64,000 nt of DNA from Muricomes sp049840515 (GCA_049840515.1 JASGKW010000011.1:220836-284835); one strand, 5' to 3'. Positions 36,898-46,297 are shown, numbered from the stretch's first letter. The notes: generated by a model not told the origin, from the sequence alone. Program-made: numbers and translations.

Positions 36898-38103
36898 ATG
36901 AAAAAAGAACTGGAGCTTTATGTGCATATTCCTTTTTGTGTGAGAAAATGTGCATACTGCGATTTCCTTTCAGGTGTGGCAGACGAGAAGGAACACCAAA
37001 GATATGTAGCTGCCCTGATAAAGGAAATACACGGATATAGGAAATCTTATTATGAAAACTATGAAATAACCACCGTTTTTGTGGGAGGTGGGACACCCTC
37101 AATTTTGACAGGGCAGCAGATGTCGGATATTTTTGAGGCACTGCGCCAGAGTTTTCAAATCACAAAAGAGGCAGAAATTACAATAGAGGTCAACCCTGGA
37201 ACAGCGGCAAAGGAAAAGTTTCATTTTTGGAGACAGGCGGAAATTAACCGATTGAGTATAGGACTGCAGTCTGTGAATGACGGGGAACTTAGAATGCTGG
37301 GACGGATTCACACATATCAGGATTTTTTGGACACCTATCAAATGGCCAGAGAGTGCGGTTTTCAAAATATAAATATTGATTTGATATCTGCCATACCTGG
37401 ACAAACTGTGGAAAGCTGGAAAAAAACCATTTCTACTATATCCCAATTACAGCCTGAACATATTTCTGCTTATAGCCTCATTGTAGAAGAAGGAACGCCT
37501 TTTTATCATTGGTATGGAGACAGTGAGGATAATCAGAGAGGGGGGATGGAGAAAGACAGATATCTGACTCTTCCCGATGAGGATACCGAAAGAGCTATCT
37601 ATGAACTCACAGAAGAATTGCTGTTACAGTCTGGATATAAGAGATATGAAATATCAAATTATGCAAAAAAGGGGTATGCCTGCCGTCACAACTTGGGATA
37701 CTGGGAACGAAAAGAATATTTAGGTATTGGATTGGGGGCGTCTTCTCTTTTAAATCATACAAGATACCACAATACCTCAGATTATGAAAAATATATACGA
37801 GAAGTTGAAGGACAAACAGAGATTCGTGAGGATATAGAAAAACTCACACTGTCAGATGAGATAGAAGAGTATATGTTCTTGGGCCTGAGAAAGACAAATG
37901 GAATCTCTGTCAAAGATTTTGAGATAAAATTTGGATGGGAAATAACTGATGTTTACGGAAAAGAATTAAAAAAACTAGAAGCAAAAGGTTTGCTGATTAT
38001 CTCCGGTGACAGAATTTATCTCACAAGACATGGAATAAACGTGAGCAATGCAGTATTCGTTGAGTTCATGGAACCCAGATTGGAAGATAAAGTTCAGCCA
38101 TAA
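36898..38103 (+). CDS. hemW: Radical SAM heme chaperone HemW
   Basis: HemW is a radical-SAM protein related to oxygen-independent coproporphyrinogen oxidase and acts as a heme chaperone. KKELELYVHIPFCVRKCAYCDFLSG contains the CxxxCxxC cluster that binds the 4Fe-4S/SAM centre. VFVGGGTPSILT and ITIEVNPGT form the SAM-binding strands, and INRLSIGLQSVNDGELRMLGRIHTYQDF and INIDLISAIPGQT are family blocks. It lacks the extra N-terminal cysteine region of true HemN. A winged-helix C-terminal region ends at 38103. The ATG at 36898 follows GATGGGAGCAGACA. 401 residues, position between lepA and hrcA as in other Clostridia. Confidence 0.94.
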   Translation: MKKELELYVHIPFCVRKCAYCDFLSGVADEKEHQRYVAALIKEIHGYRKSYYENYEITTVFVGGGTPSILTGQQMSDIFEALRQSFQITKEAEITIEVNPGTAAKEKFHFWRQAEINRLSIGLQSVNDGELRMLGRIHTYQDFLDTYQMARECGFQNINIDLISAIPGQTVESWKKTISTISQLQPEHISAYSLIVEEGTPFYHWYGDSEDNQRGGMEKDRYLTLPDEDTERAIYELTEELLLQSGYKRYEISNYAKKGYACRHNLGYWERKEYLGIGLGASSLLNHTRYHNTSDYEKYIREVEGQTEIREDIEKLTLSDEIEEYMFLGLRKTNGISVKDFEIKFGWEITDVYGKELKKLEAKGLLIISGDRIYLTRHGINVSNAVFVEFMEPRLEDKVQP

Positions 38104-38156
38104 GCTCAATTTTACCCCAAGGATACCGTCCTTGGTAAGCTGCATGGCTGAACTTT
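38089..38156. terminator. Terminator after hemW, built from a nested palindromic element
   Basis: AAAGTTCAGCCAT (starting in the last hemW codons) pairs with ATGGCTGAACTTT (38144-38156). An inner hairpin CCAAGG...CCTTGG sits inside. The outer arms match an element at 45231-45293 before the ABC exporter genes. Confidence 0.75.
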
Positions 38157-38177
38157 ATAAAAAAAATATAAACAGTG

Positions 38178-38206
38178 TTGACAAAAGGATTTCAGGGTGA
38201 TATCTT
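38178..38206 (+). promoter_or_regulatory. Promoter of the hrcA-grpE-dnaK-dnaJ operon
   Basis: Perfect TTGACA (38178-38183), a 17-base spacer and TATCTT (38201-38206). The CIRCE operator lies just downstream of the expected transcription start. Confidence 0.8.
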
Positions 38207-38221
38207 AATATACGTAAGATG

Positions 38222-38248
38222 TTAGCACTCAAAACAAAAGAGTGCTAA
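38222..38248. promoter_or_regulatory. CIRCE operator (HrcA binding site)
   Basis: Perfect TTAGCACTC-N9-GAGTGCTAA inverted repeat. HrcA binds it to repress the heat-shock operon; the GroE chaperonin keeps HrcA active in the known model. It lies 41 bases before hrcA. Confidence 0.97.
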
Positions 38249-38289
38249 TAAGGAATAAAAACATCCCATCTGTGGAAAGGAGGAGTCCT

Positions 38290-39351
38290 ATGGCAATGGA
38301 TACAAATATAGGCGAGAGAAAGCTGACCATATTGAATGCCATTATCCGGAATTATCTGGAGACAGGTGAGCCTGTGGGATCCAGGACTCTTTCAAAATAT
38401 ACGGATTTGAATCTGAGCTCGGCGACCATCCGCAATGAGATGGCAGATTTGGAGGATTTGGGATATATTTTCCAGCCCCACACTTCTGCAGGGCGGATTC
38501 CTTCAGATAAGGGGTATCGACTGTATGTGGATATTCTGATGGAGGAAAAGGAGCAGGAAATTTCCGAGTTGAAGAATATTATACTGGAGAAGACAGATAA
38601 GGTGGATAAAGTATTGAAGCAGGCGGCGAAAGTCCTGGCGGTAAATACAAATTATGCAACCATGATATCAGCTCCGGTGAACAGCAGGAACAGGCTGAAA
38701 TTTATCCAGCTTTCCCAGTTGGATGAAGAGCAGATTGTGGCAGTCATTGTGATGGGCGGCAATGTAATTAAAAATAAGATTATTGACGTTGACGACACCT
38801 TAAGCAATGAGAACTTATTAAAACTGAATATGCTGTTGAATACAACTTTAAATGGAATGTCAATTGAAGAAATTAATCTTGGCATGATAGCCATGCTGAA
38901 AGAGCAGGCTGGTATTCACAGTCAGGTTATCAGCGATGTTCTGGATGCAGTATCTGAGATTATCCATGTGGAAGAGGATATGGAGATTTATACAAGCGGA
39001 GCTACAAATATTTTTAAATATCCGGAATTGAGTGATAAACAAAGTGCCCAGGAAATCCTGCATGCATTTGAAGAAAAGCAGCAGCTTGCAGAATTGGTCA
39101 CGGAAACCTTGTCCAGTGAAGAGAATCAGGGGATTCAGGTGTATATCGGAGATGAAGCTCCGGTAAAGACCATGAAAGACTGCAGTGTTGTGACCGCAAC
39201 CTACGAGTTGGGGGAAGGCATGAAAGGCACCATTGGTATTATAGGCCCCAAACGTATGGATTATGAACATGTTATGAAGACGCTGAAGACACTGCAAAAT
39301 GAGTTGGATGCGATTTATCACAAAGAGTCGAAGAATAAGGAAGGTGAATAG
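38290..39351 (+). CDS. hrcA: Heat-inducible transcription repressor HrcA
   Basis: HrcA represses class I heat-shock genes by binding CIRCE. The start at 38290 (MAMDTNIGERKLTILNAIIRNYLETGEPVGSRTLSKYTDLNLSSATIRNEMADLEDLGYIFQPHTSAGRIPSDKGYRLYVD) follows AAAGGAGGAGTCC. This N-terminal block is the winged-helix DNA-binding domain. The GAF-like dimer domain follows, ending GMKGTIGIIGPKRMDYEHVMKTLKTLQNELDAIY. 353 residues, no break. It autoregulates through the CIRCE site upstream and heads the operon. Confidence 0.96.
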   Translation: MAMDTNIGERKLTILNAIIRNYLETGEPVGSRTLSKYTDLNLSSATIRNEMADLEDLGYIFQPHTSAGRIPSDKGYRLYVDILMEEKEQEISELKNIILEKTDKVDKVLKQAAKVLAVNTNYATMISAPVNSRNRLKFIQLSQLDEEQIVAVIVMGGNVIKNKIIDVDDTLSNENLLKLNMLLNTTLNGMSIEEINLGMIAMLKEQAGIHSQVISDVLDAVSEIIHVEEDMEIYTSGATNIFKYPELSDKQSAQEILHAFEEKQQLAELVTETLSSEENQGIQVYIGDEAPVKTMKDCSVVTATYELGEGMKGTIGIIGPKRMDYEHVMKTLKTLQNELDAIYHKESKNKEGE

Positions 39352-39354
39352 CCG

Positions 39355-40038
39355 GTGGAAGAAAAGATGAATAAAGAAGACATAATAAAGGAAGCTGTGG
39401 AAGAAGCGAAAGCGAAGGCTGCAAAGGAAGCAGAAGAGGCAGCCGGTGAAGACACAGGTCAGATGGAATCCGATATTCCAGGCACTGAACAGGAAGAATG
39501 CATTGAGGATATATCAGAGGACGAAGGTTCTCAGGAATCCGATGATGAGAAAGAAAAATTTGGAAAAGAAAAGAAAAAGTTTGGCAAAAAGATAAAAAAA
39601 GATAAAAAGGACGAGAAGATTGAGGAACTGACTGACAGACTCACTCGTCAGATGGCAGAGTTTGATAACTTCCGCAAGCGTACAGATAAGGAGAAATCTC
39701 AGATGTACGAAATAGGGGCGAGAGATATCATAGAAAAGATTCTTCCGATAATAGACAATTTTGAGCGCGGCCTGGCGGCTGTGCCGGAAGAAGAGAAATC
39801 CAATCCTTTTGTGGAAGGGATGGAGATGATTTATAAGCAGCTTATAACTACCTTTGAGGAGATTGGAGTGAAGCCGATTGAAGCGGTGGGTGCCGAATTT
39901 AATCTGGATTTCCACAATGCAGTGATGCATGTGGAGGATGAATCGCTTGGTGAGAATATTGTAGCCGAAGAATTCCAGAAGGGATACACTTACCGGGACA
40001 CTGTGATAAGACACAGTATGGTAAAAGTTGCAAATTAA
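39355..40038 (+). CDS. grpE: Nucleotide exchange factor GrpE
   Basis: GrpE releases ADP from DnaK and acts as a thermosensor of the chaperone cycle. The gene begins 3 bases after hrcA with a GTG (39355, MEEKMNKEDIIKEAVEEAKAKAAKEAEEA) or at the ATG 39367. The first 75 residues are acidic and low complexity. A long coiled coil follows (IEELTDRLTRQMAEFDNFRKRTDKEKSQMYE), then the beta-wing domain with the signature FNLDFHNAVMHVEDESLGENIVAEEFQKGYTYRDTVIRHSMVKVAN. At 227 residues it is slightly long because of the acidic head. Confidence 0.95.
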   Translation: MEEKMNKEDIIKEAVEEAKAKAAKEAEEAAGEDTGQMESDIPGTEQEECIEDISEDEGSQESDDEKEKFGKEKKKFGKKIKKDKKDEKIEELTDRLTRQMAEFDNFRKRTDKEKSQMYEIGARDIIEKILPIIDNFERGLAAVPEEEKSNPFVEGMEMIYKQLITTFEEIGVKPIEAVGAEFNLDFHNAVMHVEDESLGENIVAEEFQKGYTYRDTVIRHSMVKVAN

Positions 40039-40091
40039 CAATGATTTAGAATGTAAAAATTTATAGTGAAAGATTTCAGGAGGATAATCAT

Positions 40092-41952
40092 ATGGGCAAA
40101 ATAATTGGTATTGACCTTGGTACAACAAATAGCTGTGTAGCTGTTATGGAAGGTGGACAGCCGACAGTTATAGCAAATACAGAGGGAGCAAGAACAACTC
40201 CATCCGTAGTTGCATTTACAAAAACAGGAGAGCGTCTTGTTGGTGAGCCTGCAAAACGTCAGGCAGTCACAAACGCAGATAAGACAATTTCTTCCATCAA
40301 AAGAGAGATGGGAACAGATTATAAAGTAACAATTGATGATAAAAAATATTCTCCCCAGGAAATTTCTGCCATGATTCTGCAGAAATTGAAAGCAGACGCA
40401 GAAGGATATCTGGGTGAGAAAGTGACAGAGGCAGTCATTACTGTACCTGCATACTTCAACGATGCTCAGCGTCAGGCAACAAAAGATGCAGGAAAAATTG
40501 CAGGTTTGGATGTAAAACGTATTATCAACGAGCCTACTGCGGCAGCTCTTGCATATGGCCTTGACAATGAAAAAGAACAGAAAATCATGGTATATGACCT
40601 TGGCGGCGGTACATTTGACGTATCTGTTATCGAAATCGGTGAAGGTGTCATTGAAGTATTATCTACAGCAGGAAACAACAGACTGGGAGGAGATGACTTC
40701 GACCAGAAGATTACAGATTACATGTTAGCTGATTTTAAATCAAAAGAAGGCGTGGACTTATCTACAGACAAGATGGCTCTTCAGAGATTGAAAGAAGCTG
40801 CTGAGAAAGCAAAGAAAGAGCTTTCTTCTGCAACAACAACAAATATTAACCTTCCTTTCATTACAGCGACATCTGAAGGACCAAAGCATTTCGATATGAA
40901 CCTGACAAGAGCTAAGTTTGATGAATTAACTCATGACTTAGTTGAAAAGACAGCAGAGCCGGTAAGACGTGCATTGGCAGATGCAGGTATCAGCGCAGCA
41001 GAGCTTGGCCAGGTACTGTTGGTAGGTGGTTCTACACGTATCCCGGCAGTTCAGGAAGAAGTAAAACGTCTCACAGGCAAAGAGCCAAGCAAATCTCTGA
41101 ACCCAGATGAGTGTGTTGCTCTCGGTGCATCCGTACAGGGCGGCAAGTTAGCCGGCGATGCGGGCGCAGGTGATATCCTTCTTCTGGACGTTACACCACT
41201 GTCACTTTCTATTGAGACAATGGGCGGTGTTGCTACAAGATTGATTGAAAGAAATACAACAATTCCTACAAAGAAGAGCCAGGTTTTCTCTACAGCAGCA
41301 GATAATCAGACAGCAGTAGACATCAACGTTGTTCAGGGAGAAAGACAGTTCGCCAAAGACAACAAGTCCCTCGGACAATTCAGACTGGATGGTATTCCTC
41401 CAGCATCCACGTGGAATTCCGCAGATTGAGGTTACATTTGATATAGATGCCAACGGTATTGTAAACGTATCAGCAAAAGACCTTGGAACAGGAAAAGAAC
41501 AGCACATTACAATTACTGCAGGTTCCAATATGTCTGATGATGATATCGACAAGGCAGTAAAAGAGGCTGCTGAGTTTGAGTCTCAGGATAAGAAACGTAA
41601 AGAAGCAGTTGATACAAGAAATGAAGCGGATGCTATTATATTCCAGACTGAAAAAGCCATCAAAGAAGTGGGCGACAAAGTGGATGCAGCGGACAAAACA
41701 GTTGTAGAAGCTGACTGCCAGGCATTGAAAGACATCCTTGCAAAATCAACTCCGGAAGATACAACAGAAGCTCAGGTTGCTGAAATCAAAGCGGCAAAAG
41801 AGAAGCTGATGGAAAGTGCTCAGAAACTGTTCACCAAGATGTACGAGCAGGCAGGAGCGGGTGCAGAAGGCGGCCCGGCACCAGAGGCAGGTCCGGCACC
41901 GGAAGGATTCCAGGGAGATGATGTAGTAGACGGAGATTACAAAGAAGTCTAA
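40092..41952 (+). CDS. dnaK: Chaperone DnaK (Hsp70), one frame break
   Basis: DnaK is the ATP-dependent Hsp70 chaperone. MGKIIGIDLGTTNSCVAVMEGGQPTVIANTEGARTTPSVV starts 40092 after TTCAGGAGGATAATC. The nucleotide-binding domain has DLGTTNS, NEPTAAALAYGLD, YDLGGGTFDVS and LLVGGSTRIPAVQE. The linker and substrate domain begin at DILLLDVTPLSLSIETMGG. A single extra T at about 41406 splits DGIPPA from PRGIPQIEVTFDIDANGIVNVSAKDLGTGK, and the rest runs to the lid and a G/A/P-rich tail ending at 41952. DnaK is normally indispensable under stress, so this break is almost certainly sequence error. GrpE and DnaJ flank it. Confidence 0.96.
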
Positions 41953-41965
41953 TATAGTTTAACCA

Positions 41966-42021
41966 TGCAAATTTTCAATGAGGTGTGCATCAGGCATGCC
42001 TTATTGAAAATTTTGCTTGGT
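41966..42021 (+). terminator. Hairpin between dnaK and dnaJ
   Basis: GCAAATTTTCAATGAGG pairs imperfectly with CCTTATTGAAAATTTTGC. There is only a weak T-run, so it may attenuate or process the transcript rather than end it, as often seen after dnaK. Confidence 0.55.
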
Positions 42022-42056
42022 ATTATGCTGATAGACAGATGAAAGGGTAGAGTGTT

Positions 42057-43250
42057 ATGGCAGAGTCAAAAAGAGATTATTACGAGGTGCTTGGCGTAAG
42101 CAAGGATGCTGACGATGGGGCAATCAAAAAGGCATACCGAGGGTTGGCCAAAAAGTATCACCCCGATATGAATCCGGGAGATGCCGAAGCAGAGAAGAAA
42201 TTTAAAGAGGCATCGGAAGCGTATGCAGTACTTAGTGATCCTGAAAAACGCCGCCAGTATGACCAGTTTGGACACGCAGCCTTTGACGGAGGAGCAGGTG
42301 GTGCAGGCGGCTTTGGAGGCTTTGACTTCAATGGTGCCGATTTCAGCGATATATTTGGCGATATATTTGGTGATTTGTTCGGCGGGGCAGGCAGAAGAGG
42401 CGGCCGTGCCAGCAATGGCCCTATGAAGGGGGCAAATGTACGCAAAAGCATCAGAATTACATTTGAGGAGGCAATCTTTGGATGTGAAAAGGAGCTGGAG
42501 GTCGTATTAAAAGACCCATGTACAACATGTAATGGAACAGGTGCAAAGCCTGGCACAACGCCTGAGACCTGTGCAAAGTGCGGGGGAAAGGGGCAGGTAG
42601 TTTATACATCCCAGTCATTCTTCGGTACAGTCCAGAATGTCCAGACTTGTCCAAGCTGCGGCGGTACAGGAAAGGTCATCAAAGATAAATGTACATCTTG
42701 TATGGGAACCGGATATGAATCCAGCAAGAAGAGAATTCAGGTTTCTATCCCGGCAGGAATAGATAACGGACAGAGTGTGCGCATCCGTGAAAAGGGTGAG
42801 CCAGGTGTAAATGGCGGCCCGAGAGGGGATTTACTGGTAGAAGTGAATGTGTCCAGACATCCTATTTTCCAGAGACAGGATGTGCATATTTTCTCAACTG
42901 TTCCGATTTCCTTTGCTCAGGCAGCTCTCGGCGGTGATGTGAGAATTCCTACAGTGGATGGCGATGTAATATATACTGTAAAATCTGGAACGAAGACAGA
43001 TACAAAAGTGCGCCTGAAAGGGAAAGGAGTTCCTTCTCTGAGAAATTCTCAGATAAGGGGAGATCATTATGTCACACTGGTTATCCAGACACCGGAGAAA
43101 TTAAGCTCCGAGGCAAAAGAAGCACTGCGCGAATTTGACCGTTTGAGCGGAAACTCTCTGAATCAGGATGCTCCTTCCGAGGGCGGTGCGAAATCCAAAG
43201 GTAAGAAAAAAGGTTTCATGGGTAAAATGAAAGAAGCCTTTGATGAATAG
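42057..43250 (+). CDS. dnaJ: Chaperone DnaJ (Hsp40)
   Basis: DnaJ delivers substrates to DnaK and stimulates its ATPase. The J domain spans residues 1-70 with the HPD motif in KKYHPDMNPGD. A Gly/Phe-rich stretch (GGAGGAGGFGGFDFNGADFSDIFGDIFGDLFGG) follows. Then come four zinc-binding CxxCxGxG repeats (CTTCNGTGAKPG, CAKCGGKGQV, CPSCGGTGKV, CTSCMGTGYE). Two beta-barrel peptide-binding domains and a lysine-rich tail end the protein at 397 residues. No break. The last gene of the operon, followed by a strong terminator. Confidence 0.97.
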   Translation: MAESKRDYYEVLGVSKDADDGAIKKAYRGLAKKYHPDMNPGDAEAEKKFKEASEAYAVLSDPEKRRQYDQFGHAAFDGGAGGAGGFGGFDFNGADFSDIFGDIFGDLFGGAGRRGGRASNGPMKGANVRKSIRITFEEAIFGCEKELEVVLKDPCTTCNGTGAKPGTTPETCAKCGGKGQVVYTSQSFFGTVQNVQTCPSCGGTGKVIKDKCTSCMGTGYESSKKRIQVSIPAGIDNGQSVRIREKGEPGVNGGPRGDLLVEVNVSRHPIFQRQDVHIFSTVPISFAQAALGGDVRIPTVDGDVIYTVKSGTKTDTKVRLKGKGVPSLRNSQIRGDHYVTLVIQTPEKLSSEAKEALREFDRLSGNSLNQDAPSEGGAKSKGKKKGFMGKMKEAFDE

Positions 43251-43265
43251 AATCTAAATGACACA

Positions 43266-43310
43266 AAATAGCCGGATGATTTTCTCAAATGAAAATCATC
43301 CGGCTATTTT
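43266..43310. terminator. Strong bidirectional terminator after dnaJ
   Basis: AAATAGCCGGATGATTTTC pairs almost perfectly with GAAAATCATCCGGCTATTTT around a TCAAAT loop. It separates dnaJ from the convergent regulator gene. Confidence 0.92.
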
Positions 43311-43330
43311 ATGCATAATTGAGAAGTCCT

Positions 43331-43951
43331 CTATTTGTGCTGATAATAGAATACAGCGACCTGAGTCCTGTCCCGCAGATTTAGCTTATCCAATATGGAA
43401 CTCAAATAGTTTCTTACGGTTCCTTCACTCAAAAAGAGGATGGAAGCAATTTCCTTATTGCTTCGCCCCTCGGCAATCAGTTGTATCACTTCCAGTTCTC
43501 TGTCATTGATTTCGCAGGAACTATAGTCGAAAGCAGACCTTTTTTCCAGGAGAGAGGGGATTTTTGATACGATTTCTTTTCCAAATACAGTCTGCCCGGA
43601 GGATACGGCGAGGATGGCGGGGATGATATTCTGATAGTCCTGTTTTAGAATATAGCCCTTTGCCCCTAATTTTAGTGCGCGGATAATATATTCGTCATCC
43701 AGGAATGTAGTGAGAAGGAGGATGCGGGCATGAGGATATTCACTCAGAATCTTTGCTGAGGCGTCAAGGCCGTCCATTTCCTTCATGCGGATATCCATAA
43801 GCAGGACATCCGGCTGATATTTTCTGTATAGTGAAATCGCTTCTTTTCCATCACTTCCACACCCGGAAATGTGAAAATCTTTCCGGGTTTCCAGAATTGT
43901 CTTCAAGGCACCTGCCACAAGGGCATCATCGTCTACAATTAAAATATTCAT
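43331..43951 (-). CDS. NarL/LuxR-family response regulator (LnrK/DesR-like)
   Basis: 206 residues. The receiver domain (MNILIVDDDALVAGALKTILE; acceptor aspartate in PDVLLMDIRMKEMDGLDA; LLTTFLDDEYIIRALKLGAKGYILK) is joined to a LuxR-type helix-turn-helix (INDRELEVIQLIAEGRSNKEIASILFLSEGTVRNYLSSILDKLNLRDRTQVAVFYYQ). It overlaps its kinase gene by 4 bp. Its neighbours, a DesK-type kinase and a divergent three-gene ABC exporter, match the linearmycin-resistance layout LnrJK-LnrLMN of Bacillus. It probably activates the exporter through palindromic CATGACA sites in the intergenic region; that target is inference. Confidence 0.93.
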   Translation of the reverse strand: MNILIVDDDALVAGALKTILETRKDFHISGCGSDGKEAISLYRKYQPDVLLMDIRMKEMDGLDASAKILSEYPHARILLLTTFLDDEYIIRALKLGAKGYILKQDYQNIIPAILAVSSGQTVFGKEIVSKIPSLLEKRSAFDYSSCEINDRELEVIQLIAEGRSNKEIASILFLSEGTVRNYLSSILDKLNLRDRTQVAVFYYQHK

Positions 43952-45021
43952 AGTGAAATCTCCTTCGGTATGGTAATAAATATTTTAAATCCATTTTCAG
44001 CAATAATCTGTACATGCCCTTTTAAGGATTGTATCCTCTCCTTCATATTAATCAGGCCAATGCCTGAGCCGGCAGGAGAGAGTCTGGTTCCGTTATCTTC
44101 AATGCAAAGCTGGTATAATCCGGGGTGTTCTCTGATATTGAGCTGAACGCAGGTTGCATTGCTGTGCTTTATAATGTTGGACAGGGCTTCCTTGGTGATG
44201 CTGATAAAGCAATATTTAATCTCTTTTGGGACATCCCTGCTCATATCATAATGAAATGCGATAGAACAGAAGGTAAAGTCGTGGACAAGGCTGTTTATCA
44301 CTTCTTCCAGATTTATGGACTCATCGTGAAGGTCATGCACACTGTTTCTGATGCTGTCCATCGCAGCATTTAACGTAGAATCTAAAGTTGTCAGGGAGTC
44401 GGACAGAGAAGCATCTTGATTGACAGCACGCGCCGCCCCGGTTATCAGGATGGAGCGGGAGAGAAGATGTCCCACATTGTCGTGAATTTCACGTGCAATC
44501 CGGTTTCGCTCCTTGAGAGTTGCGGTATATATTTCATAATCCTGTTTTTCCAGGAGAGCATGATTTTTTTCCGAAAGAAGAAGATTCAGTTCTGTGCTGT
44601 CATCTCTGGTGCGCTTATACAGCTTCTCTAAATGCTCATAGGCGCTGGCATTTTTCTGAAGAATATATGCCATAAACAGCCCCAGAAAGCTGAGACAGAA
44701 AATATAAGGCTCTGCATCTCTGATAAAGAAGCAATAAACACAGAGACAAACACCTGTAATCAGAGAAAAATAATGCTTGCGGCTAAATAGTACATAGGCC
44801 GCCGCGGGAAAGAAATAAAGAAAGTCCGGGGAGAATAGTGAGAGAGCAAGATATATAAATGGTAAAAAAAGAAGAAAGCTTTTTGATTTAGCAAAATAGT
44901 CTGTGCAGCAGAATATAACGGCTGTCAAAAAAGCCAGCACGTAAAAGAAATTGATATCGGCATAGAATGCGGTCAGAAAACAATATAAAAGCAGTAGTCC
45001 TATATCTCTCAAATAGTTCAT
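43948..45021 (-). CDS. Sensor histidine kinase, HisKA_3 (DesK/LnrJ-like)
   Basis: The 357-residue membrane kinase has about five or six membrane helices in its first 130 residues with almost no external domain. It then has a coiled linker and the H-box ERNRIAREIHDNVGHLLSRSILITGAARAV of the HisKA_3 family. FISITKEALSNIIKHSNATCVQLNIREHPGLYQLCIEDNGTRLSPAGSGIGLINMKERIQSLKGHVQI is the ATP-binding domain. Kinases of this build sense membrane state or membrane-active antibiotics. The start at 45021 (MNYLRDIGLLLLYC) follows AAGAGGATTACC on the minus strand. Confidence 0.93.
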   Translation of the reverse strand: MNYLRDIGLLLLYCFLTAFYADINFFYVLAFLTAVIFCCTDYFAKSKSFLLFLPFIYLALSLFSPDFLYFFPAAAYVLFSRKHYFSLITGVCLCVYCFFIRDAEPYIFCLSFLGLFMAYILQKNASAYEHLEKLYKRTRDDSTELNLLLSEKNHALLEKQDYEIYTATLKERNRIAREIHDNVGHLLSRSILITGAARAVNQDASLSDSLTTLDSTLNAAMDSIRNSVHDLHDESINLEEVINSLVHDFTFCSIAFHYDMSRDVPKEIKYCFISITKEALSNIIKHSNATCVQLNIREHPGLYQLCIEDNGTRLSPAGSGIGLINMKERIQSLKGHVQIIAENGFKIFITIPKEISL

Positions 45022-45357
45022 GGTAATCCTCTTTTCTTATCAGATAACGTTTATTCCCTTTTTCCTGGAATTTATATAGCATAAATTATATCAAATTGCC
45101 GCCTTTATGTCATGTGTTTTTAGGCTTAACATCCCTTCTGTAAAGATTACATGACATTTGTCATGTGTATGCATGACTGGCGGCACTACATTCCCCCGGA
45201 AAAAGACAGTATACTTTATCTATAGTAACAGTTTAGCCATGCGCAGATATTTAAATATCTGCAGAGCAGCCAACTCGAGCTGTATGGCTGAACTGTTTGA
45301 ACTGTTCAACCTATATAAGGAAATATAGCTGTTTATGAAAATGAGGAGGTTTTGAGA
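45022..45357. promoter_or_regulatory. Divergent kinase / ABC exporter control region with palindromes
   Basis: The palindrome CATGACATTTGTCATG (45150-45165; 7-bp arms) has a related half-site TGTCATG near 45109 and GCATGAC near 45171, a likely operator of the adjacent LuxR-type regulator. A nested element follows: outer arms GTTTAGCCAT (45231-45240) and ATGGCTGAAC (45284-45293), enclosing a perfect 20-bp palindrome at 45243-45262. TATACT and TATAGT near 45210-45226 are candidate -10 boxes for the exporter. Confidence 0.5.
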
Positions 45358-46278
45358 ATGGTACAAATAGAAAATCTGGTAAAACGTTATGGCAGTCTTG
45401 TTGCTCTGGATCATTTGAATTTGAACATTGAAGAGGGAGAAATATTTGGTCTGCTTGGTCCAAATGGTTCCGGAAAGACCACTGCCATCAACTGTATGCT
45501 GGCATTATTGAAATATGACAAAGGAATCATAAAGATATTTGACGAGGAGATGAGTCCTGACAATTATGAGGTTAAGAAGCAGATAGGCATTGTTCTTCAA
45601 AATGTGGCAGTATTTGATGAACTGACAGTTTATGAAAATATAGACTATTTTTGCGGTCTGTATGTGAAAGATAAAAAAGAGAGAAAAAGGCTGGTGGAGG
45701 AGGCCATTGAGTTTGTTGGGCTGGAAGATTATATAAAGATGCGCCCCAGAAAGCTGTCAGGAGGGCTATTGCGCCGTCTGAATATTGCGTGCGGGATTGC
45801 CCACAAGCCGCGCCTGATTATTTTGGATGAACCTACCGTTGCGGTGGACCCCCAGAGCAGGAACCGGATTTTGGAGGGGATTCAGAAGCTGAACAGCCAG
45901 GGGTCTACCATTATATATACCTCCCACTATATGGAGGAGGTGGAGCAGATCTGCACCAGGATTGCCATTATAGACCACGGGAGAAGTGTTGCAGTTGGTA
46001 CAAAAGAAGAACTGAAAAATATGATTAAAACTGGTGAGACCGTCATAGTGGAGATGGCTGTTCTGGAGGAAAATCAGTTGAATAGTATACGCCAGCTGCC
46101 TCATGTATTTGATGTAAAGTATGAGGGGCAGGTTTTGACGGTGAAGTGTACAGGAGGCAAGCATAATCTGATACGGATACTGAACTACCTTCAGGAGGAG
46201 GGGGTTTCTTTTGGAAGAGTCTTCTCAGAATTACCTACATTAAATGATGTTTTCCTGGAAATTACAGGGAAAGACTGA
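45358..46278 (+). CDS. ABC exporter ATP-binding protein (LnrL-like)
   Basis: This cytoplasmic ATPase belongs to the three-gene ABC exporter. The start at 45358 (MVQIENLVKRYGSLVALDHLNLNIEEGEIFGLLGPNGSGKTTAINCMLALLKYDKG) follows GAGGAGGTTTT. GPNGSGKTT is Walker A, IVLQN the Q-loop, RKLSGGLLRRLNIACGIAHKPRLIILDEPTVAVDPQSRN the signature and Walker B, and YTSHYMEEVEQIC the switch histidine. A C-terminal extension of about 80 residues is typical of the DrrA/LnrL group. The next gene follows 19 bp after its stop. Export of a membrane-active antibiotic is inferred from synteny with Lnr systems. Confidence 0.95.
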   Translation: MVQIENLVKRYGSLVALDHLNLNIEEGEIFGLLGPNGSGKTTAINCMLALLKYDKGIIKIFDEEMSPDNYEVKKQIGIVLQNVAVFDELTVYENIDYFCGLYVKDKKERKRLVEEAIEFVGLEDYIKMRPRKLSGGLLRRLNIACGIAHKPRLIILDEPTVAVDPQSRNRILEGIQKLNSQGSTIIYTSHYMEEVEQICTRIAIIDHGRSVAVGTKEELKNMIKTGETVIVEMAVLEENQLNSIRQLPHVFDVKYEGQVLTVKCTGGKHNLIRILNYLQEEGVSFGRVFSELPTLNDVFLEITGKD

Positions 46279-46297
46279 GAGATTAGGGGGCGATGAT

